Source: Dryomyza anilis (taxonomy: Eukaryota > Arthropoda > Insecta > Diptera > Dryomyzidae). From it: a stretch of 64,000 nt of DNA. The translations under genes were made by a program, and so were the position numbers. Of this stretch, positions 33,708 to 44,880 are shown piece after piece. The stretch covers positions 99,321,700-99,385,699 of the forward strand of contig OX638130.1 in assembly GCA_951804985.1 (NCBI GenBank), given 5' to 3'. The notes under the pieces are model-generated. The model saw only the letters and a list, made by a program, of their open reading frames with translations, searched no databases and was not told the DNA's origin. Every line of letters starts with the position of its first letter. The first letter of the stretch is position 1.

Positions 33708-34257
33708 GTAAGTTTATAAAATTGGCAATAAATAGCAACAATCAAATTTATATTAATTATATAGTCATTGAAAATTGTAGTTTATATCATTAAGATAAAA
33801 TGACATAAAAAAGTTCGACGAAAATAAAATTTCATTCACGTTTGTGCAAGTCTTGGACTTGCAAAGAATTTAAAGTAACTGGTAGCAAACATGAAATTAA
33901 TACAAATTAATAACCAGCTAAATAAAATTACGTATTTGGTAATTTTATATTAAAAAAATTTGTCACATTTTAATTGCCTTTCAGTTTTTTGGTAATGTTG
34001 GAACATAATCCAAAAATATTTGGATATATGAAGATATATAAAGTGACTTTTTAGAGAAAAAATAAAGATTAAAAACCAATAACTTCTGGTAAAATATTGA
34101 TTGATAATTTCTAAACCTATAAAACAAAAAAATACAACTATAATTTCAAAATATTTGTAGATTTATTGTGCAAAAATAATTTTATAGTGTTTCCACAGAT
34201 ATATTGAGGTTCTTAATCATAATATACCAAACATGAATAACTTTCAAACACATAATT

Positions 34258-34607
34258 TTTCAGGCATGGCCAAATTATTCACTGCAAATTTCATATAATT
34301 CAATCGATCAGGTATTGAATAACAATTTTCTTTAAATGCCCATAAATCCTAAACAGATCGTCCTAGAGGGTCGAAAATCAGCGAATTTTAAAATCAATTT
34401 TTGAATTAGACATTTCTTTAAATGGAGCTTCCTAGAGGGTAGAAACATTTTATAGGCATTGATAGCCCAATTAATCACTGCAAATTTAATATAATTCGAT
34501 CGGTCGGTTCTGGAGTAGTCATATTTTGAATAACAATTTTCTTTAATTGGCCATCAATCCTAAATGGAAATTTTAAAATCAATTTTTGAATTTGAATTTT
34601 CTTCAAA
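34258..34607. repeat. Tandem ~180-bp repeat around CCTAGAGGGT
   Basis: Two imperfect units share TTCACTGCAAATTT(C/A)ATATAA, GAATAACAATTTTCTTTAA and TCCTAGAGGGT. A third unit at about 35848-35970 lies on the other side of the palindromic element at 34608-35831, so that element was inserted into this repeat. Confidence 0.75.
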
Positions 34608-35831
34608 CACAGTGCGACACTAAATTTAGTGATGGAGATATGCCTTTTGTTTTTTTTTTTTTTGAATCCTTGAGTAACCTGACGAAATTTCTTCAAACAA
34701 ACTTATGTCCTATCACGTCAGGTTTACGAGATATATGATCATAAAGGTCCTATATTACCGTTTATTTAGAAAACTGTAGTAGTTATGGATTTGTTGTTTG
34801 AGAACCACCACTTTGACTTCTATGACAATTTCTACTGTTTTGATGTGCTTAATATTTTTCCCAAAGACATAATTATAATATAATAATATAATAGTTTCGC
34901 GCTACAGTCCTGTATAGAACTTCGGCTGAGCTCTCTCACCATTTTGAGTTGTGCGTGTTATATTTGTACTCAAAGTGGTGGGACCTACAGTTTATTGCCG
35001 AATCTGAACGGCGGGTGAGAGCTTTTTCATAGGCAATGAGATTTTACTCTCGTAGGTTTGCCATTTACTGACGAGAGGTAGCGCGGTATAGAAAAATGTT
35101 TCTATGAAAAGATGTTATTAGCCCCAGTCCAGGCTTGAACCAGGGACCTTTCGGCTCGCAGTCCAACGCACTAACCACTGAGCTACCGCGGCTACTAATG
35201 ATACATTTATTAATTTTTCATATAAATTTGGCCAATTATCTACACAGATTTTTTGAAAATCCTTAATTTTGATGGTTTCAGGACGAGATAGAAAATTAAA
35301 ATATACTACATAAAAGATCCTTAGGTGAATGCCAACATTTGGTTTTCAGTCAAGAAATCCATATCTAATACCGTTTTACAGAAATGTTACTATGAAAATT
35401 AGGGATCATGCAATTTTAAGCTACGAAAAACATTAGTATATTTCAGTTTCATATAAAATTAATAATATTTTGCAGTTCTCAGACATATTTGGCAACTTTT
35501 TATTTTTATTTTTCGCTGAATATTTTTTCCATAGAAAATATGATACATTTGCAATTCTTTAATATGAAATTATTCGATTATGTAGATGTAGAGGACGAGA
35601 TAGAAGTTTAATATGTACTACAGATATGAAGCCTTGGATAATGTCTACATTGGGTTCTCAGACAACAAATCCATAACTACTACAGTTTTCTTAATAAATC
35701 AACGGTAATATAGCGGTCACCTTTATGGTCATATAAGTTTCTGATGTGAAATTTCTTCCGGTTTCTCAAGAACAATAAAAAATTGTCAAATCTCTGGCAC
35801 CAACAAAAAAGTGAGCGTTTGCTGCACTGTG
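34608..35831. mobile_element. Fold-back element F3 with CACAGTG termini
   Basis: It begins CACAGTGCGACA (34608) and ends GCTGCACTGTG (35831). Inner facing blocks include ATATATGATCATAAAGGTCC with GGTCACCTTTATGGTCATAT, and TAGTTATGGATTTGTTGT with ACAACAAATCCATAACTA. AAA stands on both outer sides; the paralogous site TTTCTTTAAATGG (about 34419) looks unoccupied. A SINE lies in the middle. No transposase. Confidence 0.75.
34890..35192 (-). mobile_element. tRNA-derived SINE (family S1), longest copy
   Basis: On the minus strand the A box is TAGCTCAGTGG (35175-35185), a perfect tRNA A box, and the B box is GGTTCAAGCC (35132-35141). The body continues through AAACATTTTTCTATACCGCG, AATGGCAAACCTACGAGAG and GAATCGGCAATAAACTG-like sequence. 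The tail end is approximate. Confidence 0.85.
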
Positions 35832-35974
35832 AAATGGTCGTAAACGGTGCGTCCTAGAGGGTCGAAATATATAGATTTTATAGGCATTTTTTAATTTTTC
35901 ACTGCAAATTTCGTAGATCGTTCGGTTCTGGAGTGATTAGGTTTTGAATAACAATTTTTATTAATACACGCTGC

Positions 35975-36240
35975 AAAAAAAGGGCTCTCCCAAACATAAT
36001 TTTGCAGGCATTACATATTTCTTTGGAGCATTATGCAAACAAAAGAATTATTTCATTGCCAAACATTATTATATTAACAGCCAAACATATTTCTGTTTTC
36101 GTTCAAACATATTTATGTTCAGAATGAATAATTTTTGTCGTTCTTGTAAACATATATATGTTTGAATATGAAAAATAATTAATTTACATGTAAACATATT
36201 TATGTTTACTTTTAATTTTAATGTAAAAAAGAAAAATTGA
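35975..36240. repeat. Repeated AAACATA / TATGTTT motifs
   Basis: CAAACATA and TATGTTTG recur at least nine times, some as palindromes such as AAACATATTTATGTTT. It may be a decayed element; I see no clear ends. Confidence 0.5.
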
Positions 36241-36729
36241 ATGCTAATATCTTAACTTCTCTGCACAATATTCATTTTTACCCTTTTTGTAAATTACATA
36301 TTTTTTTTTTTTATTTATATTATACAGAGACGGGACTTTGTAATTGAGAATTGATCGTGAATTGAATTGAGCAACACAAATTCTATTTCAAAAATAAAAA
36401 ATTAGAATTGAAGAAAAGTAATTCACTTCAAAATAAATATAAATACATTTGTAATTTTATTTCAATTCAAATTTGTTATGAAAAAATTGAACAAAGTATT
36501 TCAAATTAAAAAAAATTGAATTTTAAATACTCAATTCAACTTATTGCTTAGAAATACTCAATGCCATCAAAAAAATGTATGAATTGACTTGAAGTACTTT
36601 GAATTAATTTGAGTTTTAGCAGAGCGCCCTGCAGTAAAATTTCAAGTGGTGATAATTTCTAAGTAAAATTCGCACTCCGATTCTTTTTTTTTTTGATGAA
36701 TCTGTTCCAGTGACATTTGAGAAGCACCC

Positions 36730-36965
36730 ACGTGCGTCATTTAAACTTTTTGGGCCAAATTGGTCCCATTGGGATTTGGCCAGAACCTAACTGCGTCATT
36801 GGAGATTTTTTTGGACAAATTTGATCCATTAGGATTTGACCAGAACCTAACTGCGCCAATGACGCAAGCGGGTTCTGGCCAAATCCCAAAGGAACCAATT
36901 GTTCCAAAAAAAGTACAATTACGCAGTGGGTTTTGGCCAAATCCAAAACATTTTTCCAAAATATG
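36730..36965. repeat. Direct and inverted ~55-bp repeat of GGCCAAATCCCA type
   Basis: TTGGGATTTGGCCAGAACC and its diverged copies TTAGGATTTGACCAGAACC (direct) and GGTTCTGGCCAAATCCCAA (inverted) occur within 240 bp. This symmetry keeps several frames open on both strands; none is treated as a gene. Similar AATTGAATT-rich flanks lie at about 36320-36600 and 37200-37420. Confidence 0.7.
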
Positions 36966-37941
36966 TCTCAATGACGGACTTAGATGCGTATCTAGTCCCA
37001 CATGAAGAGATTCACCCAAAAAAAAAATCTGTGATTAATTGGTACAGATTCAATCCAAAACGTCGAATGATTCACCTAGATGCGATGCCCCTGAAAACAG
37101 ATTCAAAAATGATGGCCCTGGGTTCAACAGATTTACCGAAAAATATCCCATGATGCATCTGGATGCAATTCTGAGCCATTGAAATACATTCAAGCCAAAA
37201 TGTGTTGCGTACCACTACAATATCAATGCATTTGTAATTTAAATAGAATTGATTATTTCCAATTCATGTTCGTAGAATTGAAATTGAACAATGCCAATTG
37301 ATAAAATTTTAATTGAATAAAAGTATTTCACTTCAATTTTTTTAGAATTGTCATTTGTTTACTCAATTCAAATGAAATATTTTTCACATTGAAATGCTTT
37401 CTTCAAATGCCATTTAAATAAATAGAAATGAAATTAGCGTCCTTTAGGGTCAAAATCCTAAACAGAGCATCCTAAACGGAGCACGTAGTGGACGTCTCTT
37501 AGGATTTCAAAGTTAAAAAAAAAACTTTAAAAAAAACTTCTTTCACTATTTCATTACTGCGGTTCTAAGCTGCTGCATTATTTAGTGTCTTCACATTTCA
37601 TTTTCGGTTTCATAAATCATTTGATTGCGCCAATTAGTTTCATAAAAATCAAAATTATTCGCATTTTAGCTGCAAAATAACTTTAATATAAAATACATCA
37701 TTTGGTATTTTAATCGAATTGTGATTAATATGTGCTATGCCAAGTGCATAAAACAGTTTTGCAAACAACAGTACAATTTATGTGTTTAAGTGTTTGTTCG
37801 GGTGTAAAGTGCCTTTGGCTAAGTATTTCACATCATCTGATTATCCTGATGCAATCCGCTTATGATTTTGTAGAGCGTTAAAGAACGTGCTCAACATGCG
37901 TAACAGCAGAGTACTTGTGAAGTGCTTGTTTTTGATTTCAG

Positions 37942-38037
37942 CTGAATAAAATGGCTGTAGACAGCTTTAAACGAAAGAGCTTCTCGTTGAAGTACTTAAA
38001 ACCATTTATATTATTTACATGTATTAAACTACTAAAT
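37942..38037 (+). other. Candidate cassette exon encoding a hydrophobic N-terminus
   Basis: An acceptor TTTTTGATTTCAG ends at 37941. Nine bases later ATG (37951) opens 29 codons that reach a GTGAGT donor at 38038 in phase 0. The start MAVDSFKRKSFSLKY is basic and is followed by LKPFILFTCIKLL, a signal-anchor-like hydrophobic stretch. Phase 0 does not fit the phase-2 exons further right. In the unspliced reading the frame runs on to a stop after EG. It may be chance, or part of a 5' leader. Confidence 0.25.
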
Positions 38038-38519
38038 GTGAGTTTAAGAACAAACGTTCAAATCAAATATAAGAAGTACAAAAATAGTCAAAATACTAAA
38101 AATAAAAATATAATGGAGGGATAAGTTGCAGTGGAGACTTTTATAGTGGAGACCGTTTTATAGTTTGTGTAAACAACACTATAGAAAGGTCCCACACACA
38201 CGTGATAATGTCTGAATGAAAGAATATTAAACGCGTTCGCTTTGTAAAGTGATCCGAGGTCTCTAGGTATTACCAATTATGAAAATAACTTTGATATATT
38301 TCCAAGTTGTATTGTAACGTAACTTTATGATTTTTTTTTACTTTACCTTTAGAGAATAGATTTTTTTTTTCAAATTTTTAGACTCATATATTTGAGATTC
38401 CAAATCCGCCGTTATTTCAAAAATTTGAGCATATTGAATTTGTCTTGAAATACCCTTAAATTTAATTTTTAATCATCTCTTCACAAAAATTTTATAATAT
38501 ATTTTTTTTTTCTTTACAG

Positions 38520-38888
38520 ATTCTTGGAAATTTTTGCATTAAACACATATTTCTGTCACATAATTTAACCAGCATTTTCATATCCCAAGAATGCGCTTTG
38601 AAAAGTAAAAGTTTTCCAATCAAAAGCAAAACTAAAATGTGGAAAAACGAAGTGAAACAAATGTGATGTTCCTTTAATGCTTTTTCGCCAGTAGAAATTG
38701 GCTTAGAAAAGACGATAAAAATAACAGAAGTCGGATTATAAAGTGAGGCAAGTGAATATAAAAAGTGAAAAATATAAAAAAGAATTTAAAAGAAATGATA
38801 AAAAAGAGTAAAAATAAGAATTGAAATGGTATAAAATAAAATAACCCACCATAGTGTCAAGTGAAACAGTGTTTAAACGCAACACAAA
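38520..38888 (+). other. Predicted 5' leader of the exon carrying the 38889 start
   Basis: The acceptor TTTTTTTTCTTTACAG ends at 38519. The leader contains several short upstream ATGs that soon stop. A TAA in the same frame just upstream of 38889 shows that coding does not extend further left. The boundary is a splice-signal prediction. Confidence 0.55.
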
Positions 38889-39292
38889 ATGGAAAACGAC
38901 CAAGTGGAAAAATCACTCAATGTTAACCAAGCTGAAGACTATGAGGCAGCAGCAACAATCGTTACTACTGCACTTACTGCAACAGATGCTATGCCATCTA
39001 CGCGTTCACCAACACCTACTACACCCCTTACCCCACTAGTGCAAACATTTACCACTCCGTTGCATCGCAAGAAGGGACGACTACAGCGCTCAGAGCGTCT
39101 GCACACTTTGGATGGCACCAGCAGCAGCAGCACCAATAGTACGACCAGTGCTCAGAACTCAACGACAACGCCAACCAGCAGCTACTCAGCCTGGGAGGCA
39201 CTGGTTAAGGAGAGCTTTGGTCAAATTGCATGGCCCATCAAAATCACATCATGGGAGTTGGTCGACGATCGTGTTAAAATTGTGCCAAACAG
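38889..39292 (+). CDS. First coding exon A of an unrecognised plus-strand gene (134 codons + 2 nt)
   Basis: ATG at 38889 sits in a strong insect context (ACACAAAATGG) with an in-frame TAA shortly upstream. The frame is open to a good donor, AACAG|GTAGGT, at 39293; it ends two bases into a codon (AG|N, Ser or Arg). Residues 1-20 are acidic and polar (MENDQVEKSL start). Residues 20-57 are Thr/Pro-rich (PTPTTPLTPL at 41-50). Residues 59-72 are strongly basic (HRKKGRLQRSERLH). Residues 76-98 are a Ser/Thr run. Residues 99-134 look like ordinary folded or conserved sequence (YSAWEALVKESFGQIAWPIK, then ITSWELVDDRVKIVPN). No signal peptide or known domain is recognised. The two other candidate first exons end in the same phase, so all may splice to one shared exon right of the window. 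Real coding sequence is likely; function is unknown. Confidence 0.75.
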
Positions 39293-39410
39293 GTAGGTTT
39301 TATATATATTTTAAACCCTTTAATTTGTTTTATTTTGTGAAAAATTCGTCCAGTATCAGTCTTAAAGGTATCATGTTTAAATGTTTACTTTAAATATCAA
39401 ACTTTAAATA

Positions 39411-39820
39411 TCACGGAAAATTGTTTACTGTTGATTTATGAATAAGACGTTTGTAAAACATATTTTTCGAATTCTTTTATTTATGAACTATATTCATGAA
39501 TTATGTGTAATACTAAAAATGCAAAATTCATGAATAAGAAATTCTAAATGTATTTAGATTATTCATAATTTGGTTTGTATGCTATTTTAATCATGATTTA
39601 TGAACTTATTCCAATTACTCATGACTTATAAATAAATTAAACATAAAACAAACGTATGAATTCATTATATTAATCAGATTTAATTAATTTTTACAATAAT
39701 CATATATTATGAATAAATACCAAATCATTATGATTATTTATTCTTGACTAGATTTCATGATAATTTATGCAAAAATCATGCGTATAATTCATGATTTATT
39801 AGAATCTTTCTCTATGTGTA
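39411..39820 (-). mobile_element. MITE family T, uninterrupted copy in an intron
   Basis: It starts CACGGAAAATTG and ends TTTCTCTATGTGTA. Its reverse complement follows 21411-23050 block by block and crosses the insertion point of the 1.09-kb element without a break (TTTTTAGTATTACACATAAT on that strand). Confidence 0.85.
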
Positions 39821-41476
39821 CATCATCCGGTGTTCGATTTCATATTAATTTTTTGTATTCAATTTTGACTTATTTTCTGTAAATTTAATCTAATTTGGTG
39901 ACTGGCATTGCACAATGTACATTGTCGAAATGTCCTTTATATGAAGTAGTTCATTATTTATTCAATTAAATCCAGTTCTCCTCTCGTTCATGTGCCGAAT
40001 AAAAAAACACCAATTCATCATCATGAAAACTTATGGTCACTTGAAACAACATTTGATTGAATTCACTTTTGGCACTCGGTTATGTGGTGTCACTTGATGG
40101 ATGGGTCTTCGTAATTGTATTTATTTTTTCTACGTAATCATTTAAACAATTTTTTCTATAAAATATTAATTTTTTTCACTGAAAATGATAAATCTTATTG
40201 TTGCAATAAAAAATGACAAATACTAAATGTTCAAATATTAACTATTCTTTTATAAATGGTAGAATGGGGTAAGTGAAAACATTTTCTCGAAATTTATTTC
40301 ATATGTTACTTACCTGGTTTTTCCACTGGAGTCTTCATATATTATTTACTTTGTTTAAGGGAAACTAAAAATATGTTGCGTGAAAAAATAAAATGTTTCG
40401 TATACGTTAATAATTATTGTGATGAGTTGTATATAGTTACTATATCTTATTATTATCTGCATTTGGAAAGTGGTTGAAAACATTTTGAATCGTTCAAAAA
40501 TGTTTAAGAAACGTTCGGAAAACATTTGGTAAACGTTTGGAAAACATTTGGAAAACATTTGGAAAACGTTTGAGAAACGTTTAGGAAACGTTTGGAGATG
40601 TAAAAACCTGCATTTATAAAGCGTTATAAGTTAAACGTTTGGGAAACAATTATGCATACGTCTAGAAAACGTTAGTAAAATATTTCTTATACATTTGGAA
40701 AACACTTGGAAAACTTTTAAAAACGTTTGTGATTTTTAAAATGTGTGCTTTGTTTTCGAACAAAATGAAACAAATATTTTACTACTTTTATGATACATAA
40801 TGAATACTTAAAAAGGTTAATAGAGATTTTCGTAAATAAAACAAGTCAATCAAAATCACGTTAAATTGATATTAAATATTTATTTTGTTCTTATTAAATT
40901 CTGAAACTCAACTCATTGTGCCATTAGGCATATTGTAACCAGGCATTGTCCCAAAGGTATACAAAACTTTGTTCGAGCGGAAACAGACTCAAGCGCCAAC
41001 TGCGTCTGTCTCTCATTAGTAAACAAATAACTATAATAAAAGGCAGAAAAGCACAAAAAATAGGCCGTCAATTTGAGTTTGATGCAGTGAAGCGCGTGTT
41101 GCTCCATTTACAATAGAGAATTGTATTGTTGTGTTGCCGCATCATCACTAAATTCAAGCACATATTTCTGCTATTGTTTAATAAAACTTTTAATACAAAA
41201 CGATAAAAGGATGCTTTGAATTTTAATGCTCGCAGTAGTGTGTACTTTTTAGATTTTTAATAATTGCTGTTCTATGTATTTTTAATCGCAAGCTATGTAT
41301 TGATTAAACTTTGGTTTAACATGTAATTTAAGGCAATATGCGCTTATTTTGCTTTTGTGTTTAAAAAATTTATTTCTATTAAATATGCACAAAAATAGTT
41401 CCAAAACTAATAAAAAATATGTTTTTTTAAAATATTATTTATTAAAAAAAATTTATTAATTAAAATGTTTATATTG
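39821..41476. other. Intron-like sequence, no exon seen
   Basis: AT-rich. It contains an 11-bp minisatellite (listed separately) and a GC-balanced patch at about 40905-41150 without a supported frame. TGGGGTAAGTGAAAAC at 40264 resembles the GGGGTTAAGTGGGA motif near 46340. Confidence 0.45.
40480..40740. repeat. 11-bp minisatellite, AAAACATTTGG / AAACGTTTGG
   Basis: Dense from 40498 to 40600, then scattered to 40740. The unit alternates CATTTGG and CGTTTGG. Confidence 0.85.
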
Positions 41477-42432
41477 TTACACAGAAAAAAAATATACATC
41501 ATATTGATGATTTCCGTTCTTCAAACCATGATTCATTGTATTGAAGATCCATTCATAATATTAATGACTAACGCCATCAATGTTATGAATGCTATCATAA
41601 ATATGAAGAACGCTTGGTAACTGTCGAAAAAGTGTTCTTCAATATGATGACTGTATGTGAAGAATTCGTTTCATCATATTAATGAACCAAAACATAAAAT
41701 ACAACATATATGTTCATCATATTGAAGAACGCTGTTCATTAAACCAAATTTCTACCAACATATTTTTTTTTCGTTCATTTTTTGCCGTACTTCTTAGTTC
41801 TCACGTAGTTCTTGTATGTTATTTCTTGCTTGCTCGACATGCATAAATTAGTAAAATGTTTTATAATATATTTATAATAATTACTACTTTTTATTAATAA
41901 AAAGTTATATTCATAAAAAATATATTTTTGAAAAAAATAGTTTTTTCGAACAATTTTTTTTCGAACAAAATTTTTTTTTCGAACATTTTTTTTTTCGAAC
42001 TAATTTTTTTTTCGAACTAAATTTTTTTTTTCGAACAATTTTTTTTTTCGAACCAATTTTTTTTTCGAACAAAAATTTTTTTTTTGAAAAAATGTTTTTT
42101 CGGAACTATTTTTCTTCCCTAACATTTTTTTTTCTGATAATTTTTATAAATTTTTTTCTGTTATTTTTTAAATAAATTTTTTAAAACACTTTTTTTTGAT
42201 TTATTTTATAAAAAAAAAAAAAAAATTTGAAAAAATATTATGAACAAATTCATCAATATGACAATTCAAATTCATTGTATTGAATATTTTGTTCATATAT
42301 ATAATGAATGTATTCATTAATATGTCATTTAATGAACGGTGGTATCAATATGATGAAACTGGTAGTTGGTGAAAAAATTCATAATATTTATGAATAAATT
42401 CATCATATTGAAGATTTTTTTTTTCTGTGTAA
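41477..42432. mobile_element. MITE with TTACACAGAAAAAAAA termini
   Basis: The ends TTACACAGAAAAAAAATATA (41477) and TTTTTTTTTTCTGTGTAA (42432) are inverted repeats. CATCATATTGA(A/T)GA motifs recur in both orientations near both ends. The middle (41930-42080) holds a run of TTTTTTTTCGAAC repeats about 16 bp long. No coding capacity. Confidence 0.8.
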
Positions 42433-42439
42433 TAATAGA

Positions 42440-42560
42440 TGTTCCACAGGACGAGCAGTAATAATGTAAATGAGATGCTAGATAATTCAACGTACCGATC
42501 CAATGTGTTAGAAACAGACGGAAGATCATTCAGCGCCCTGATGCAATGAGCGAGAAAGAA
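42440..42560 (-). repeat. Inverted relative of the 43870-43990 repeat
   Basis: Reverse-complemented, it reads GGGCGCTGAATGATCTTCCG then TCTGTTTCTAACACATTGGA and ATCTCATTTAC, matching 43910-43990 in order. Confidence 0.7.
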
Positions 42561-42619
42561 ATATGATATCAGTGCAATAAAACATTAGGACTCTCATTAA
42601 GTGTAGATGTTTGCGGAAA

Positions 42620-42826
42620 CTTCTAGAATTCTTCCACCATTTTTTAGATTTGTACTCAGTTAATGCCGAATCCGAACGACGGAGTGAGAGCTCTTTCATA
42701 GGTAATGGTAGATGTAAAATTCACTCCTGAGATATAACGTCTGATAGAAAATTTATTTCCACTTGTTGATGTTGCAACATCGACTCGGCTCATAGTCCAA
42801 TGCACTAACCATCCGAGCTATCGACA
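42620..42826 (-). mobile_element. tRNA-derived SINE (family S1), decayed
   Basis: It aligns with 34950-35192 (CACCATTTT, TGCCGAATCCGAACGACGG, GAGAGCTCTTTCATAGG, CAATGCACTAACCATCCGAG). The A box survives partly (AGCTCGGATGG on the minus strand); the B box region is disrupted. Confidence 0.75.
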
Positions 42827-43499
42827 TTTAATGTACTTGGATTGGTACGATAAAATAATTAGAACGTTAAGATAGTAATTTAAATTAGTTATTTCAAATT
42901 CTACATTAAGTTAATACGTTCAAATAGTACATTAAAATAATAAGTAGAAAATGTACTTGACAAAAATACTATAAAATGTAATAGCAGTGAGAATATATGT
43001 ATTTATCATATATTTATTTATTTATTTATTTTAACTTTGAAAATACATCAACTCTTCTTTTTGTAATTTTAATAAATTAACTTAAAAAAGTCATGTTTTA
43101 AGTGAATTTCAAAAAAAAGCATTACAAAAATTAATTGCGTCACTTTACCTTTAACCTTGCTGCAAAGTGATCTGATGTCCTTTTTTGCATTTACTGTTGC
43201 TTGCACCTGCTGCATCGTCCCGCACCGATGTTGCAGACAAAGACAATTTTTCATCTCACAGTCGGTTATTGAATAACGTTGATTAAGTTTATTATGTTGC
43301 CTGGCATATGGTTGAATGAGAAGCAAAATCAAATTAAAGAAGGAGTTGGCAACGTTTTGCAAATTAAAAATGATGCACTGCACCAAAATACATGATGAGT
43401 ATTTCGTGTAGTTTTTTTGCAAATTTATATATATCTCTTTACCTTTGATATTTGTTTGTGATTTCTTTTTTGTAAATTTATTTTTGATGTTTTTTAATT

Positions 43500-44060
43500 T
43501 TGTTATACCTTTTCATATTGTTACGAAAATTCAGTCTACGGAAAACTGATCTATAAGTTCGTATCTCTGGATTGTGTACAAAATAAAAACACTCTTATGT
43601 TTGGTTTAAATTACAACAATTAACTTTATAAATTCTCATTAACTAAACAGCTTTACTTATAACAAATTCTAACAACTTCCACTTTTTAACTTGACATTAT
43701 TCTCACACGAGACGTACTCGACTACTTTCCAATCACTACTGAAGTGCTGTGCCTTAGATGCGGCGCACTTATATACTGCATGCATCAGTTCGACATGTTT
43801 CGAAAACCTTCTACTCGTTTCGTGAAATACGCATGCTATTGGCATCTCATTCACACTTATGTGTTTTTAATGCGCTGATCTTCTATCTCTTTCACGCACA
43901 TTGCCTCAGTGCGCTGAATGATCTTCCGTCTCTTTCTAACACGTTGCTTCCTGCGCTGAATTGTCTTCCATCTCATTTACTCTTGCACCGTGGATCAAAT
44001 CTGAATCTCAACAACTGATCTACTCTCCTTCTCTATTACTGTCAATGGACTTGAATCAAT
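43500..44060. repeat. Unclassified repeat with a ~40-bp triplication
   Basis: A (G/C)GCTGA...TCTTC(C/T)(A/G)TCTC unit occurs three times in tandem at about 43873, 43911 and 43953. The flank from about 43518 (TGTTACGAAAATTCAG) resembles an LTR start but I find no matching end, primer-binding site or second LTR. Confidence 0.5.
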
Positions 44061-44126
44061 TTCATTTTGCTACTTTTCTGCACGGTGTACAATCTGCTGT
44101 CTAATCTGCTGTTCTTTTTGTGGCAG

Positions 44127-44389
44127 TTTATTTATTATTAGAAAATCCTCGGCAATAGAAAAATCATCCTCGTCCGTATGCCAGACAGTAGCAGCAGTCG
44201 CAATGCAAATCAGTTCACAGCGGGTACTGCAACAGGCAGCAAATGTAAATCGTGTGGTGCACAAAATTAGACAAATTTCCGTACGATTAGCAAATCAATT
44301 TTTGTCAATGATGCTGTGGCAAATTGTGCAATATAAACATAGAAAAAAATAAAATATATAAATTTTTTAAATTTAAAAAACATCTTATA
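44127..44389 (+). other. Predicted 5' leader of the exon carrying the 44390 start
   Basis: TCTGCTGTTCTTTTTGTGGCAG ends at 44126 and makes a good acceptor; a second AG lies at 44141. The leader contains a 30-codon upstream frame (listed separately) and further short ATGs. Whether this exon starts by splicing or at its own promoter cannot be decided here. Confidence 0.4.
44178..44270 (+). other. Upstream reading frame of 30 codons with a CxxC motif
   Basis: ATG at 44178 opens MPDSSSSRNANQFTAGTATG followed by SKCKSCGAQN and a TAG at 44268-44270. Composition is protein-like for such AT-rich DNA. It ends 119 bases before the main ATG, so it could act as an upstream ORF that damps translation of the 44390 frame. 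Confidence 0.3.
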
Positions 44390-44880
44390 ATGAACGACAA
44401 CAAAGCGCACTCAAGTAGATTAAGTCGCAAATCAGTCAAAAATCAATTGTCTAACTACTGTAAAATAAACCAATCTATTGAGAGAATTTATAGCAATAGT
44501 TTTCGACGCAAACAACCGTGCACAGTGGATGCAACAAGCGCCACTGCATCATGCATTGATAATGCGACGTTGCCATCATCATCATCGTTATCGCAAAACA
44601 TCATCCATCGGCGGTACTTGCAACGCATCGTCGAAAGTAATGTCGTCACGCAACAACTGTTGCCGCCTTTGCCTGCAGTAGCAGCTGCAGCTGTACCATG
44701 TCATCCAAAGGGCCGCATGCGGAAAACTGCAGCAAATTGCGCGCATAATTTGACGACAGTTGCTGTTGGCGCCAGCAACATGGATTTGTTGCAACAGCGA
44801 CGTCGTCGTTTCGGCTTGAGGACAAAAGCTTTGCTCGAATGCGTTCAACTGGATGAACAAATTGTGCTGACGGGCAGAAG
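44390..44880 (+). CDS. First coding exon B of the same unrecognised gene (163 codons + 2 nt)
   Basis: ATG at 44390 (A at -3) opens a frame that runs to a good donor, GCAGAAG|GTAAGC, at 44881. It ends two bases into a codon (AG|N), the same phase and the same last two bases as exon A. A TTG-initiated extension to 44324 exists but has no ATG. Residues 1-45 are basic and polar (MNDNKAHSSRLSRKSVKNQL). Residues 48-70 are Ser/Thr/Ala-rich (LPSSSSLSQN at 61-70). Residues 72-90 are helical-looking (IHRRYLQRIVESNVVTQQLL). Residues 91-102 are Pro/Ala-rich. RRRR lies at 137-140. The end FGLRTKALLECVQLDEQIVL is not low-complexity. GC content is well above the surroundings. No known domain or signal peptide is recognised. 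Read as an alternative N-terminus of the gene that also uses exons A and C. Confidence 0.7.

Noticed and set aside
36737..37153. Overlapping frames on both strands with GFGQNPL-like repeats
   Set aside because: Direct and inverted copies of a GGCCAAATCCCA unit keep several frames open at once; no single frame is favoured.
43770..43790. TATA box plus TCAGTT initiator as a promoter for exon B
   Set aside because: The TATATA run is only 17 bases before the initiator A, too close for a working TATA box, and no DPE lies at +28.
43518..44060. Solo LTR beginning TGTTACG
   Set aside because: No matching CA-type end, no target duplication, no primer-binding site and no second copy of the start.
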